Part shown: positions 16,746 to 24,990 of the stretch, piece by piece
How the letters are laid out: each line of letters opens with the position of its first letter
How positions within the stretch are numbered: the first letter of the stretch is position 1
From: Verrucomicrobiaceae bacterium
Lineage (GTDB): Bacteria > Verrucomicrobiota > Verrucomicrobiia > Verrucomicrobiales > Akkermansiaceae
Assembly (NCBI GenBank): GCA_027491155.1
Contig: JAIXWR010000021.1
Span: forward strand, 1-64,000
Direction: 5' to 3'
DNA: 64,000 nt
Position numbers and translations under genes: made by a program
Notes under the pieces: model-generated
The model's database searches: none
What the model was told of the DNA's origin: nothing
Seen by the model: the letters and a program-made list of their open reading frames with translations, nothing else

Positions 16746-16991
16746 ATGGCTGAAGAACCGATCGTCTGCGACAACAAGCCGATGGGCCTCGAAGTCGAGG
16801 CCGGCGTCCACTGGTGGTGCGCCTGCGGGCGTTCCGGGCACCCACCGTTCTGCGACGGCAGCCACAAGGGCACCGGACTCCAGCCGGTGAAGTTCGAGAC
16901 CACCACGAAAACCACCGTCTGGTGGTGCCAGTGCAAGCACACGGCCACCCCGCCGCTGTGCGACGGCACGCACAAGAAGTTCCGGAACTGA
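16746..16991 (+). CDS. Tandem CDGSH-type iron-sulfur protein
   Basis: An 81-residue protein with two mitoNEET-type [2Fe-2S] motifs: C25-x-C27 ... C36-D-G-S-H40, and C61-x-C63 ... C72-D-G-T-H76. Three Cys and one His per cluster gives the labile 3Cys-1His coordination of the CDGSH family. The doubled motif on one short chain resembles the Miner2-like/bacterial bis-CDGSH class, which acts in redox or Fe-S transfer. The ATG at 16746 is chosen over the GTG at 16737. It sits alone just before trkH, with a promoter between. Confidence 0.9.
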   Translation: MAEEPIVCDNKPMGLEVEAGVHWWCACGRSGHPPFCDGSHKGTGLQPVKFETTTKTTVWWCQCKHTATPPLCDGTHKKFRN

Positions 16992-17018
16992 GCCCGCGGG
17001 CCGCCCCGGGATCCCCCT

Positions 17019-17049
17019 TGCCAGACCCCGCCGGGCGGGTGTTAGGATC
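17019..17049 (+). promoter_or_regulatory. Promoter of trkH
   Basis: TTGCCA (17019-17024), 19 bp, TAGGAT (17044-17049), then 8 nt to the trkH ATG at 17058. There is no ribosome-binding site between, so the predicted transcript is leaderless. The spacer is slightly long. Confidence 0.5.
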
Positions 17050-17057
17050 CGCCACAC

Positions 17058-18809
17058 ATGGACGATCTCGAAGGATCGGGAGCCTCGCCGGCCTCGGTGA
17101 AAGTGTGCCGGCAGGGACTGCACCCGCTGTTCGCCCTTCTCTCGGCCGTGTGCCTGCTGTCGCTCGTCGGCTGGACCGGCACGGTGACCGCCTGGCAGCA
17201 TGCGGTCACCACTTTGACCGGCATCGCCTTCGCCCTCGAGCGCGGCTGGGTCTTCCACCGGATGCGCGGGGAGCGCTCGGAGCGCCGGCGCCTCGGCGGG
17301 CACGCCCTGCTCGCCGCGGTGGTTCTGTTGGTGGCGCTTGCCATGCTACCGGGCGACAGCCGCTCGACCTCCGGCCATGTCTTCATCCAGCTCGCGGTGC
17401 TGGCTTCCGGCCTCGCCTCGGCCATCCACCACCAGCCGCGGCTGACCGCCCGCGCCTTCCATCCGGGGCTGCTGCTGATGCTGTCCTTCCTCGCGATCAT
17501 CGTGGCCGGCACGCTGTTGCTGAAAATGCCGCGCTGCACGGTCAGCGGCGTGAGCTGCTCCTGGCTCGACGCCGCCTTCACCAGCACCAGCGCCGTCTGC
17601 GTGACCGGCCTCGCGGTGCAGAACACCGCCACCTATTTCTCGCCCACCGGCCAGATGGTCATCCTGCTGCTGATCCAGGTCGGCGGGCTCGGCATCATGA
17701 CCCTGGCCTTCTTCGCCGCCGTGGTGCTGTTCGAGGGCATCTCGCTGCACGACCGCCTGCTGCTCGGCCGCATGCTTCAGGAGAACCGGCTCGCCCGCGT
17801 TGGCCAGACCCTCGCCTTCATCGTCGTGCTCACCTTCGCCTGCGAGGCTGCCGGCGCCGTCGTCCTCTACGCCGGTCTGCACGGCATTGCCGATCCCGGG
17901 GAGCGCTGGTTCCACGCCGTCTTCCACTCCGTCTCGGCCTTCTGCAATGCCGGCTTCTCGACCTTTCCCGACGGGCTTGCGAGCCGCGTGGTGCAGGGAA
18001 ATGCCACCTGGCAGGTGGTGGTCATGGCGCTCATCGTGATCGGTGGACTCGGCGCGCTGGTGTGCGAGGACCTCGCCCTCTGGGCGCTCGCCAGGATCCG
18101 CCGCAGGATCCGCAAGGAAGGCCCGATCCCGCGGCTCCGCATCCACTCCCGCCTCGTGCTCGTGGCGACCGCCGTGCTGATCGCAGGCGGCGCGCTGGTG
18201 ATTTACCTCACCGAGTACCACCTCTGGCAGGGCCCGGAAAACGGCGGCCATCTTCTCACCGCGTTCTTCCACTCCGTCACCACCCGCACCGCCGGTTTCA
18301 ACACGGTGTCGATGTCGGCGATCGGCCCGCAGACCGTCCTCGTCATGATGGTCCTGATGCTGGTCGGCGGTTCGCCCGGCGGCACGGCCGGCGGCTTGCG
18401 CACGACCACCGTCGCGGTGGCCCTCGGCCACCTGTGGAACCAGCTCCGCGGCAGCAAGCGCGGGATGGTCGCCTTCAACCGGACCATCCCCGAAACCACC
18501 GGCTCGCAGGCGCTCGGCCTGATGGTCCTCGCCGGCATCTGGCTCGGCGCGAATTTCGCGGTCTTCCAGATGTTCGAATCCGGCCGCGGCTTCGGCGACA
18601 GCAAGCTGATGTTCGAACTGATCAGCGCCTTCGCCACCGTCGGCCTTTCACTCGATCTCACGCCGCTGCTCACCGACGGCTCGAAGTGCCTGCTCATCCT
18701 CAACATGTTCGTCGGCAGGATCGGCCTGCTGGCGGTGCTCGCCACCCTCGTTCCGCCCGACCGCAGGCCGCCTTCCGGCCGGCCTTGCGAAGACATCCTG
18801 CTCACCTGA
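17058..18809 (+). CDS. trkH: TrkH/KtrB-family potassium uptake channel subunit
   Basis: A 583-residue membrane protein that forms the K+ pore. The four P-loop repeats are visible: TSTSAVCVTGLAV (~176-188), HSVSAFCNAGFST, HSVTTRTAGFNT and ISAFATVGLSL, each with the filter glycine. About 130 N-terminal residues add roughly three extra hydrophobic helices before the core, as in some longer homologues. The gene is followed after 7 bp by an RCK regulatory subunit. Whether coupling is to H+ or Na+ cannot be told. Confidence 0.92.
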   Translation: MDDLEGSGASPASVKVCRQGLHPLFALLSAVCLLSLVGWTGTVTAWQHAVTTLTGIAFALERGWVFHRMRGERSERRRLGGHALLAAVVLLVALAMLPGDSRSTSGHVFIQLAVLASGLASAIHHQPRLTARAFHPGLLLMLSFLAIIVAGTLLLKMPRCTVSGVSCSWLDAAFTSTSAVCVTGLAVQNTATYFSPTGQMVILLLIQVGGLGIMTLAFFAAVVLFEGISLHDRLLLGRMLQENRLARVGQTLAFIVVLTFACEAAGAVVLYAGLHGIADPGERWFHAVFHSVSAFCNAGFSTFPDGLASRVVQGNATWQVVVMALIVIGGLGALVCEDLALWALARIRRRIRKEGPIPRLRIHSRLVLVATAVLIAGGALVIYLTEYHLWQGPENGGHLLTAFFHSVTTRTAGFNTVSMSAIGPQTVLVMMVLMLVGGSPGGTAGGLRTTTVAVALGHLWNQLRGSKRGMVAFNRTIPETTGSQALGLMVLAGIWLGANFAVFQMFESGRGFGDSKLMFELISAFATVGLSLDLTPLLTDGSKCLLILNMFVGRIGLLAVLATLVPPDRRPPSGRPCEDILLT

Positions 18810-18816
18810 CGCTCCC

Positions 18817-19512
18817 ATGAAATGTTGCATCATCGGCCTCGGCACCTTCGGCACCCAGCTCGCCCGACAGCTGTCCCGCGAAGGTCATGAAATCGTCGCG
18901 GTCGACAACGATCCGCTCCACATCAACGCCCTCAAGGACGAGATCGAATACCTGATCCAGGCAGATTGCACGGACCTCAACGCGTTCCACGAGATCCCGG
19001 TCGATGCCTGCGACGTGGTGATCCTGGCGATCGGCGAGGACTTCGAAGCCTCGCTTTCGATCGCCGCCAATGTCCAGCAGCTCGGGGCGAAGCGCATCAT
19101 CAGCCGCATCATCAACCCGCTCCACGGCCGCCTTTTGAAGCTGCTCAAGATCGACGAGCTGATGATCCCCGAGGCGATGGCCGCCGCGTGGCTGGCCCGT
19201 TCGTTGAAATCGCCGGACATCCTCGAGAGCCTGGAACTCGGCGGCGGCTACGAGATCGCCCAGGTCGTGGCGCCGTCCTGCTTCATCGGCAAGACGCTGC
19301 AGGATATGGGGCTGCGGGCGAAGTACGACTTGAACCTGGTCACGATCGCCAAGGGCCGCGGGCAGGCCGCCCTCAGTTCGACCCGCCAGTCCGTGCAAAA
19401 GGTGCTCGGCATCCCGCTGCCGGACCGCCCCTTCGAGGCCGACGACATCCTGGTGCTCTTCGGCCTGGGCAAGGACCTGCGGCGGATGATGCGGGACCAC
19501 GAGGCGGGGTAG
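18817..19512 (+). CDS. trkA: TrkA/KtrA-family RCK regulatory protein
   Basis: A 231-residue cytosolic partner of the TrkH channel. The N-terminal Rossmann RCK domain starts with IIGLGTFGTQLARQL (GxGxxG) and ends its second strand with VDND (acidic residue for nucleotide ribose). IISRIINPLHGRLLKLLKID and the C-terminal RCK_C domain (~145-231, YEIAQVVAPSCFIGKTLQDMGLRAKY) follow. At about 230 residues it has one RCK unit, like KtrA rather than the 458-residue E. coli TrkA. It gates the channel with nucleotides. Confidence 0.92.
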   Translation: MKCCIIGLGTFGTQLARQLSREGHEIVAVDNDPLHINALKDEIEYLIQADCTDLNAFHEIPVDACDVVILAIGEDFEASLSIAANVQQLGAKRIISRIINPLHGRLLKLLKIDELMIPEAMAAAWLARSLKSPDILESLELGGGYEIAQVVAPSCFIGKTLQDMGLRAKYDLNLVTIAKGRGQAALSSTRQSVQKVLGIPLPDRPFEADDILVLFGLGKDLRRMMRDHEAG

Positions 19513-19798
19513 GGGCCGGAGAGGATCCGCCTCCTCGATACCCCTCTGCAGCTTTCCGGGCTGCGTCCCTGAATCCCGCAGGCTGCCACCGTGCTTTCTC
19601 CCTCGACAGCCGGCTTCCTCCGCTCCAGCGTTCCGCCCGTGACGACAATCCTCCGCGGGCTTCTTGAGCTGCGGCCGCTCCTGCTAGGGCTGGCCTCCCG
19701 CTGAACCTTGTCTTTTCCCACCGCCGTCACCTGGCCGCCGCAACTTTCCCCGCGGCGCCCCTCCCGTTTCCCGCGCGAAATCCCTCTTCCCGTCTTCC
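19513..19798 (+). promoter_or_regulatory. leuA upstream region with a putative distal promoter
   Basis: No gene is seen in these 286 bp. TTGAGC (19664-19669) and TAGGGC (19685-19690, 15-bp spacer) resemble the window's promoter pattern and would leave a leader of about 100 nt that is strongly pyrimidine-rich. I found no leucine-rich leader peptide, T-box or clear terminator. Confidence 0.35.
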
Positions 19799-21481
19799 AT
19801 GCAAGCTTCCTCGATCTCCAAATACCGTCCCTTCCCGCCGGTCCACCTGCCCGACCGCACCTGGCCGGACCAAACGATCACCCGCGCCCCGGTCTGGTGC
19901 TCGGTCGATCTCCGCGACGGCAACCAGGCGCTGCCGCAGCCGATGTCGATCGAGGAAAAGCTCGAGTTCTTCGACCTGCTCTGCCGCACCGGCTTCAAGC
20001 AGATCGAGATCGGCTTCCCCTCCGCCGCCGACACCGAGTTCAACTTCTGCCGCCGCCTGATCGAGGAGAACCGGATCCCCGACGACGTGACCATCCAGAT
20101 CCTCGTCCAGACCCGCGAGCACCTGATCCGCCGCTCTTTCGAAGCGATCGCCGGAGCGAAGAAGGCCATCGTCCACATCTACAACTCGACCTCGCCGCTG
20201 CAGCGCCGCGTGACTTTCGGCGATGCTTCCCGCGAGCAAATCCGCGACATCGCGGTCGAAGGCGCACGGCTGGTGAAGGATCTGGTCCCCACCGTCCCGG
20301 GGACCGAGATCATCCTGCAGTATTCGCCCGAGTCCTTCTCCGACACCGAGCTCGATTTCGCCCTCGAGTGCTGCAACGCGGTGATCGATGTCTGGCAACC
20401 GACGCCGGAGAAAAAGATGATCATCAACCTGCCGGACACCGTCCAGTGGACCACCCCGAACGTCCACGCCGACCAGATCGAGTGGATGTGCCGCCACCTC
20501 GACCGCCGCGATTCGTTGCTGGTCTCGCTTCACACCCACAACGACCGCGGCACCGGCACCGCCGCCACCGAGCTGGGCCTGATGGCCGGTGCCGACCGTG
20601 TGGAAGGCACGCTCTTCGGCAACGGCGAGCGCACCGGCAACCTCGACATCGTCAACGTGGCGCTGAACATGAACAGCCACGGCATCCCCACCGGCCTCGA
20701 TTTCTCCGACATCAACCGCCTGCGCGAGGTTTACGAGCGGGTCACCCGGATGACCGTCGGCGAGCGCCACCCCTACGCCGGCGAACTGGTCTTCACGGCC
20801 TTTTCCGGCTCCCACCAGGACGCGATCAAGAAGGGCCTCGACCGCCGCGATCGCGAACTCAAGGACCATCCCGACCTTCCCTGGGGCGTTCCTTATCTCA
20901 CCATCGATCCCCGCGACATCGGCCGCTCGTACGAAGCCATCATCCGCATCAACTCGCAGTCCGGAAAGGGCGGCATCGCCTACATCCTCGACCGCGAGCA
21001 CGGCCTCGACCTGCCGAAGACCATGCACCCGCAGGTCGGCAAGCGGATCTACGACCTTGCCGACGAGCTCGGCCGCGAACTGAGCGCCGACGAGATCCGG
21101 GATGCCTTCCACCGCCTCTTCGCCAACCTCGAACACCCGCTCTCACTGAAGGAATACGAACTGGTCCACCACACCGTGGAGCGCGGCCAGGTGTCGTGCT
21201 CGGCGACCGTCGTGCTCTACGACGAGGAAAGGAAGATCCACGGCCTCGGCAACGGCCCGATCAACGCGTTCGTCCACGCGATGGAGAACGCCGGCATGAA
21301 GGATTTCAAGGTGAGCGACTACCGCTCCCACGCCGTCCGCGGAGGTTCCGACGCGAACGCCGCGGCCTACGTCCAGGTCCAGCACGACGACGGCCGCATC
21401 GTCTGGGGCTGCGGGATCGATCCCTCCATCGAAATGGCCGGCCTCAAGGCACTCGTCACCGCCTGGAACCTGCTCCGCTAA
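19799..21481 (+). CDS. leuA: 2-isopropylmalate synthase
   Basis: A 560-residue enzyme condensing acetyl-CoA with 2-oxoisovalerate, the first committed step of leucine synthesis. The HMGL-like barrel has WCSVDLRDGNQAL (metal Asp), GFKQIEIGFPSAADTEFNF, LVSLHTHNDRGTGTAATE (HxH metal ligands) and GTLFGNGERTGNLD. The C-terminal LeuA dimer/regulatory domain (~430-560) ends in the typical leucine-sensing region. The length fits the longer LeuA type (about 560). thiE follows after 19 bp. Confidence 0.95.
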   Translation: MQASSISKYRPFPPVHLPDRTWPDQTITRAPVWCSVDLRDGNQALPQPMSIEEKLEFFDLLCRTGFKQIEIGFPSAADTEFNFCRRLIEENRIPDDVTIQILVQTREHLIRRSFEAIAGAKKAIVHIYNSTSPLQRRVTFGDASREQIRDIAVEGARLVKDLVPTVPGTEIILQYSPESFSDTELDFALECCNAVIDVWQPTPEKKMIINLPDTVQWTTPNVHADQIEWMCRHLDRRDSLLVSLHTHNDRGTGTAATELGLMAGADRVEGTLFGNGERTGNLDIVNVALNMNSHGIPTGLDFSDINRLREVYERVTRMTVGERHPYAGELVFTAFSGSHQDAIKKGLDRRDRELKDHPDLPWGVPYLTIDPRDIGRSYEAIIRINSQSGKGGIAYILDREHGLDLPKTMHPQVGKRIYDLADELGRELSADEIRDAFHRLFANLEHPLSLKEYELVHHTVERGQVSCSATVVLYDEERKIHGLGNGPINAFVHAMENAGMKDFKVSDYRSHAVRGGSDANAAAYVQVQHDDGRIVWGCGIDPSIEMAGLKALVTAWNLLR

Positions 21482-21500
21482 TCCAATTCCCCGATCCCCG

Positions 21501-22136
21501 TTGTTTCCCAAACTCTACACCATCCTCGACCTCGGCTACGTCGCCGCGGACAACGCCGAATCCGCCACCGCCGCGCTCCTGGCCGGCGGGGCGGACTTGC
21601 TGCAGCTCCGCGCCAAAGGACATCCGCCGGAAGAAATCGAAGCCCTGGCCCGCCGCGTCCTGCCGCTCTGCCGCGCCGCCGGCATTCCCTTCATCGTGAA
21701 CGATCACCCCGCCATCGCCGCGGCGGTCGGCGCCGATGGCGTTCACCTCGGCCAGGACGACGGGCCGCTCGCCCCGGTGCGCGAGCTTCTGGGGCCTGGA
21801 AAAATCATCGGCCGCTCGACCCACGCCCCCGCCCAGGCGCGCGCCGCTTTGGAAGAGGGCTTCGACTACATCGGCTTCGGGCCGCTCTTCCCCACGCCCA
21901 CGAAACTCGGCCGGCCGGGGATCGGCCTCGCCGACCTCGCCGCCGTCCAGGACGGGGTCGGCTCCCGGATTCCCGTGTTCGCCATCGGTGGCATCCGGCG
22001 CGACAACCTCGGCACCGTCCTCGCCGCCGGGGCCCGCAACGTCGTCATCGTCTCCGATCTCCTCACCGCTCCCGACATCGCCGCCGCCACCCGCGAGGCC
22101 AAGGCCCGGCTGATTGCGGCCTCCGCGAACCCTTGA
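21501..22136 (+). CDS. thiE: Thiamine-phosphate synthase
   Basis: A 211-residue TIM-barrel enzyme joining HMP-PP and THZ-P to thiamine phosphate. Typical segments are LLAGGADLLQLRAKG, IPFIVNDHPAIAAAVGADGVHLGQDD, IIGRSTHAPAQARAALEEGFDYIGFGPLFPTPTK and VFAIGGI. The first codon is TTG, 19 bp after the leuA stop, because no ATG fits before the LYTILD strand. Cotranscription with leuA is likely. No TPP riboswitch is seen upstream. Confidence 0.92.
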   Translation: MFPKLYTILDLGYVAADNAESATAALLAGGADLLQLRAKGHPPEEIEALARRVLPLCRAAGIPFIVNDHPAIAAAVGADGVHLGQDDGPLAPVRELLGPGKIIGRSTHAPAQARAALEEGFDYIGFGPLFPTPTKLGRPGIGLADLAAVQDGVGSRIPVFAIGGIRRDNLGTVLAAGARNVVIVSDLLTAPDIAAATREAKARLIAASANP

Positions 22137-22139
22137 TCC

Positions 22140-22185
22140 GGCGACGCGCTTCCGAAGGGGTGCCGCTCCGTGAAAGAGCGTCGCC
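22140..22185. other. Perfect 8-bp inverted repeat between thiE and serS
   Basis: GGCGACGC (22140-22147) pairs with GCGTCGCC (22178-22185) across a 30-nt loop. There is no U tract, so it is a structural element or rho-type signal at most. Confidence 0.35.
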
Positions 22186-22256
22186 GCCACGAGCCCGCCG
22201 GGCCGCCCCGAAAGAAGATTGGACGATCCGGCTCCCGCGTTCATTCTCCGCCCGCC

Positions 22257-23540
22257 ATGCTCGATATCCGCGAGATCCGCGATAATCCCGATGCCGTCCG
22301 CGAACGCCTCAAGGCCCGCGGCGGCAACCATTGGACACTGATCGACGAAGTGCTCGCCTGCGACGAATCCCGCCGCAAGGCCGAGACCGAGAAGCAGCAG
22401 CTCCAGTCCGAGCGGAAAACCACGTCGAAGCAGATCGGCATGCTCAAGGGCAAGGGCGAGGACACCTCGGCGATCGAGGCCGAAGTCCGCGCGATCAACG
22501 ACAAGATCGACGCCCTCGACGCCGCCTCGGAAGCCGCCGGCCACCGCCAGACGGAGCTGCTGATGGAAATCCCCAACCTGCCGCACGCCGCCTGCCCGGT
22601 CGGCGCGGACGAGACCGCCAACCCGGTGGTCCGCACCTGGGGCGAAAAGCCCGCCCTCGCCGCGCCGAAGGACCACCTGGTGCTCGCCGAGGCGCTCGGC
22701 ATCATTTCGCTGGAAGACGCCACCCGCATCGCCGGCTCCGGCTTCGCGGTCTATCGGGGAAAAGGCGCCCGCCTCGAACGCGCGCTGATTTCCTTCCTGC
22801 TCGACCTCCAGTCGGGCGAGAACGGCTACGAGGAGGTGAACGTCCCGCACGTCGTGCTCCGCGAGTGCATGGAAGGTACCGGCCAGCTCCCGAAATTCGA
22901 GGACGACATGTACGGCACCGACGCCGGCGAGGACGGCCGCAACCAGCTCTTCCTCGCGCCGACCGCCGAGGTGCCGGTGACCAACCTCTACCGCGACACC
23001 CTGCTGCACGAAGCCGACCTGCCGAAGAAGCTGGTCGCCTGCACTCCCTGCTTCCGCCGCGAGGCCGGCAGCGCGGGCCGCGACAACCGCGGGATCATCC
23101 GCATGCACCAGTTCGACAAGGTCGAGCTGGTCCAGATCGTCCACCCCGACCACGGCCTCGAAACACTGGAGGCTCTAACAGGCCACGCCGAGTCCGCGCT
23201 GCAGAAGCTCGGCCTTCATTACCGGACCATCGAGCTCTGCACCGGCGACCTCGGCGCGAACTCCGCCAAGACCTACGACATCGAGGTCTGGGCACCCGGC
23301 CAGGGCAAGTATCTCGAAGTGTCGAGCTGCTCGTGGTTCAGCGATTTCCAGGCGCGGCGGATGAAGCTCCGCTTCAAGGACGGCGAAGGGAAGAACCGCT
23401 TCTGCCACACCTTGAACGGCTCCGGCACCGCCCTGCCGCGGCTTTACGTCGCGCTGATGGAGCAGAACCAGCAGCCCGACGGCTCGATCAAGATCCCGGA
23501 CGCGCTGGTGCCTTACTTCGGTGCGGGCGAGATCCGTTGA
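22257..23540 (+). CDS. serS: Seryl-tRNA synthetase
   Basis: A 427-residue class II synthetase charging tRNA-Ser. The N-terminus (MLDIREIRDNPDAVRERL) begins the long antiparallel coiled-coil arm (~30-110) that holds the tRNA variable loop. The catalytic core follows, with motif 2 (CTPCFRREAGSAGRDNRGIIRMHQFDKVEL) and motif 3 (NGSGTALPRLYVALMEQNQ). The ATG at 22257 is the true start; the open frame upstream encodes an unrelated Arg-rich stretch. Length matches the family. Confidence 0.96.
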   Translation: MLDIREIRDNPDAVRERLKARGGNHWTLIDEVLACDESRRKAETEKQQLQSERKTTSKQIGMLKGKGEDTSAIEAEVRAINDKIDALDAASEAAGHRQTELLMEIPNLPHAACPVGADETANPVVRTWGEKPALAAPKDHLVLAEALGIISLEDATRIAGSGFAVYRGKGARLERALISFLLDLQSGENGYEEVNVPHVVLRECMEGTGQLPKFEDDMYGTDAGEDGRNQLFLAPTAEVPVTNLYRDTLLHEADLPKKLVACTPCFRREAGSAGRDNRGIIRMHQFDKVELVQIVHPDHGLETLEALTGHAESALQKLGLHYRTIELCTGDLGANSAKTYDIEVWAPGQGKYLEVSSCSWFSDFQARRMKLRFKDGEGKNRFCHTLNGSGTALPRLYVALMEQNQQPDGSIKIPDALVPYFGAGEIR

Positions 23541-23604
23541 AGCGCGTCCCCCCTCTTGACGTGGGGTTTGGCGCGCTTTTGCGGGGATCAACCACTGTCC
23601 CCCC

Positions 23605-24012
23605 ATGGATAAACCCTACCAACCTCCCGCAACGGATCCAGCTCGCGAGGAAGCGCCTCCCTCGATTCGGAAGCGGCGTGCCGGTCCAGTTGCACGCTTC
23701 CTGAGCGCGGCTGTAATCGTCATCGCCATCGCGTTGATCTTCGCGACCAGGTGGATTCCGCCATCCACCCTTCTCGATCCCGATACGTTTCCGAGTGCTT
23801 CACCGCAATTCCTGCGGATCCTCGTGCTGAATCACCCGATTGCTCCGCCTTGCTTTGTCATCCTCCTGGCCCTGATCGGCGGGGCCATTTCGTTCAGCCG
23901 CAGGGTTTTCCTCGGCGTGGCGGTTACCTCCGCAGCTGCCGGGATCCTTGCCGCTTGGACCGGGATCCTTCTCTGGGTTCTGATGGATTTGATCAAGGGA
24001 GTCACCGGCTAG
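23605..24012 (+). CDS. Hypothetical three-helix membrane protein
   Basis: A 135-residue protein with a polar basic N-terminus (1-28) and hydrophobic helices at ~30-48, ~78-98 and ~104-128. No family is recognised. A TTGACG box lies 49 nt upstream (23556-23561). Its convergent neighbour is the thiol-dioxygenase-like gene, 15 bp away. Confidence 0.6.
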   Translation: MDKPYQPPATDPAREEAPPSIRKRRAGPVARFLSAAVIVIAIALIFATRWIPPSTLLDPDTFPSASPQFLRILVLNHPIAPPCFVILLALIGGAISFSRRVFLGVAVTSAAAGILAAWTGILLWVLMDLIKGVTG

Positions 24013-24027
24013 CCGACCTCCGCCTCT

Positions 24028-24765
24028 CTATTCCTTGATCCGAGCCTCGAACAACGCGGGATCGCCCGGCTTCGACTCCGGTGAAAGCTCGTACCAGCGG
24101 CTCTTCTCGCTGCGCTCGTCGTTGTAGGGCGGCGTGAAGATGTCCACCAGCTGCGTCACCTTGCGGGCATGCAGCGTGTGAATGTTGCGGGCCTTCGCGG
24201 TCAGGGTGGAGATGTCGTTTTTCTTCAGCACCTTCGTTTCCACGCGGCGCAGCAACTCATGGCCCGCCGGCGGCGGGGTGTCGGGCTTTTCGACGAGGTC
24301 GTAGTTGCTCGTCTCGATCTCGCCCGAAGCGCAGAGGATCATGCCGGTCATGCCGGGATGGTCGTGGGGCGCGATGATTTCACCGACGTCGAACTGGACC
24401 AGGCAGAGCCCGAAATCGACGCGCTGCTCCAGATACTGGAAGTCGACTTTACCCTGCTTGAGGCGCGTCTTGATCTGCTCCATGCCCTTGAGCAGGACCG
24501 GGTCCTCGAGATGGAGGCGCGAAGCGAGCGCGGCGATATCGCGGACGTACTGGTCCTGATTCCACGCGTCGAGGTGCTGCTTCTTCGCCTCCGCGGCGAC
24601 GGCTTCGAGAAAGGCTTCCCAGTGCATCGCGCCATCGGTCGGCAGGCGACCTTCCGCGGCATTCGCCCGGGTGGCGACGGCACACAGCGACGGCAAGGCG
24701 GCGAGCACGCCAAGGAAACCGGGCAGGCTGAGACTCAGGAACTCGCGGCGGTCGTAGTCGTCCAT
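24028..24765 (-). CDS. Tat-exported cupin, PCO/ADO-type thiol dioxygenase-like
   Basis: A 245-residue cupin that resembles cysteamine dioxygenase/plant cysteine oxidase (PCO_ADO family). The core reads VQFDVGEIIAPHDHPGMTGMILCASGEIETSNYDLV, giving the H134-x-H136 iron ligands, with the third His probably H196 in NIHTLHA. Known family members add O2 to amino-terminal or free thiols. The N-terminus YDRREFLSLSLPGFLGVLA (~4-22) is a twin-arginine signal, so the protein should be folded with its iron and exported, which is unusual for the family. The start at 24765 (after a TATCCC box) is chosen because it begins directly before the signal. Substrate unknown. Confidence 0.7.
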   Translation of the reverse strand: MDDYDRREFLSLSLPGFLGVLAALPSLCAVATRANAAEGRLPTDGAMHWEAFLEAVAAEAKKQHLDAWNQDQYVRDIAALASRLHLEDPVLLKGMEQIKTRLKQGKVDFQYLEQRVDFGLCLVQFDVGEIIAPHDHPGMTGMILCASGEIETSNYDLVEKPDTPPPAGHELLRRVETKVLKKNDISTLTAKARNIHTLHARKVTQLVDIFTPPYNDERSEKSRWYELSPESKPGDPALFEARIKE

Positions 24766-24900
24766 GGCAGGGATACTTCGGCGGCTGGCGGGTCTTTCCA
24801 AGGACGTTTTGAAGCAGGATCGAGTCGCCTCGGACGGTCGCCCGCAAGATTCCATTTTCAATCTCTTTTAATTACTTATTGTGAATGTGTTGCAATCCTC

Positions 24901-24990
24901 AACCAACAATTGAACGCTACTGTAACCGACAAAAAGTCGGCTTTACAACCGACAATTGGACGCTACTGTAACCGACAAATGGACGCTGAT
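24901..24990 (+). repeat. Three direct repeats and a small hairpin over the ATPase gene start
   Basis: Copies of AACCGACAATTGGACGCT with small changes occur at 24901-24924, 24947-24970 and 24970-24990; the third includes the ATG of the ATPase gene. Between the first two, CCGAC-aaaaa-GTCGG (24927-24940 region) forms a 5-bp hairpin. The block is AT-rich relative to its surroundings. It looks like an operator array or translation-control region. Confidence 0.65.

Noticed and set aside
21482-21500. TPP riboswitch for thiE
   Set aside because: Only 19 bp separate leuA and thiE; no conserved TPP motif is present there or before leuA.
21456-23153. 565-codon minus-strand frame over thiE and serS
   Set aside because: Both sense genes are certain; the antisense peptide has no recognisable motif.
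24169-24978. N-terminal extension of the DUF4143 ATPase frame
   Set aside because: It is antisense to the thiol-dioxygenase gene and crosses an AT-rich repeat array; the ATPase fold starts at 24979.
24901-24990. CRISPR array
   Set aside because: Only three units with unequal, very short spacing, overlapping a gene start, and no cas genes.
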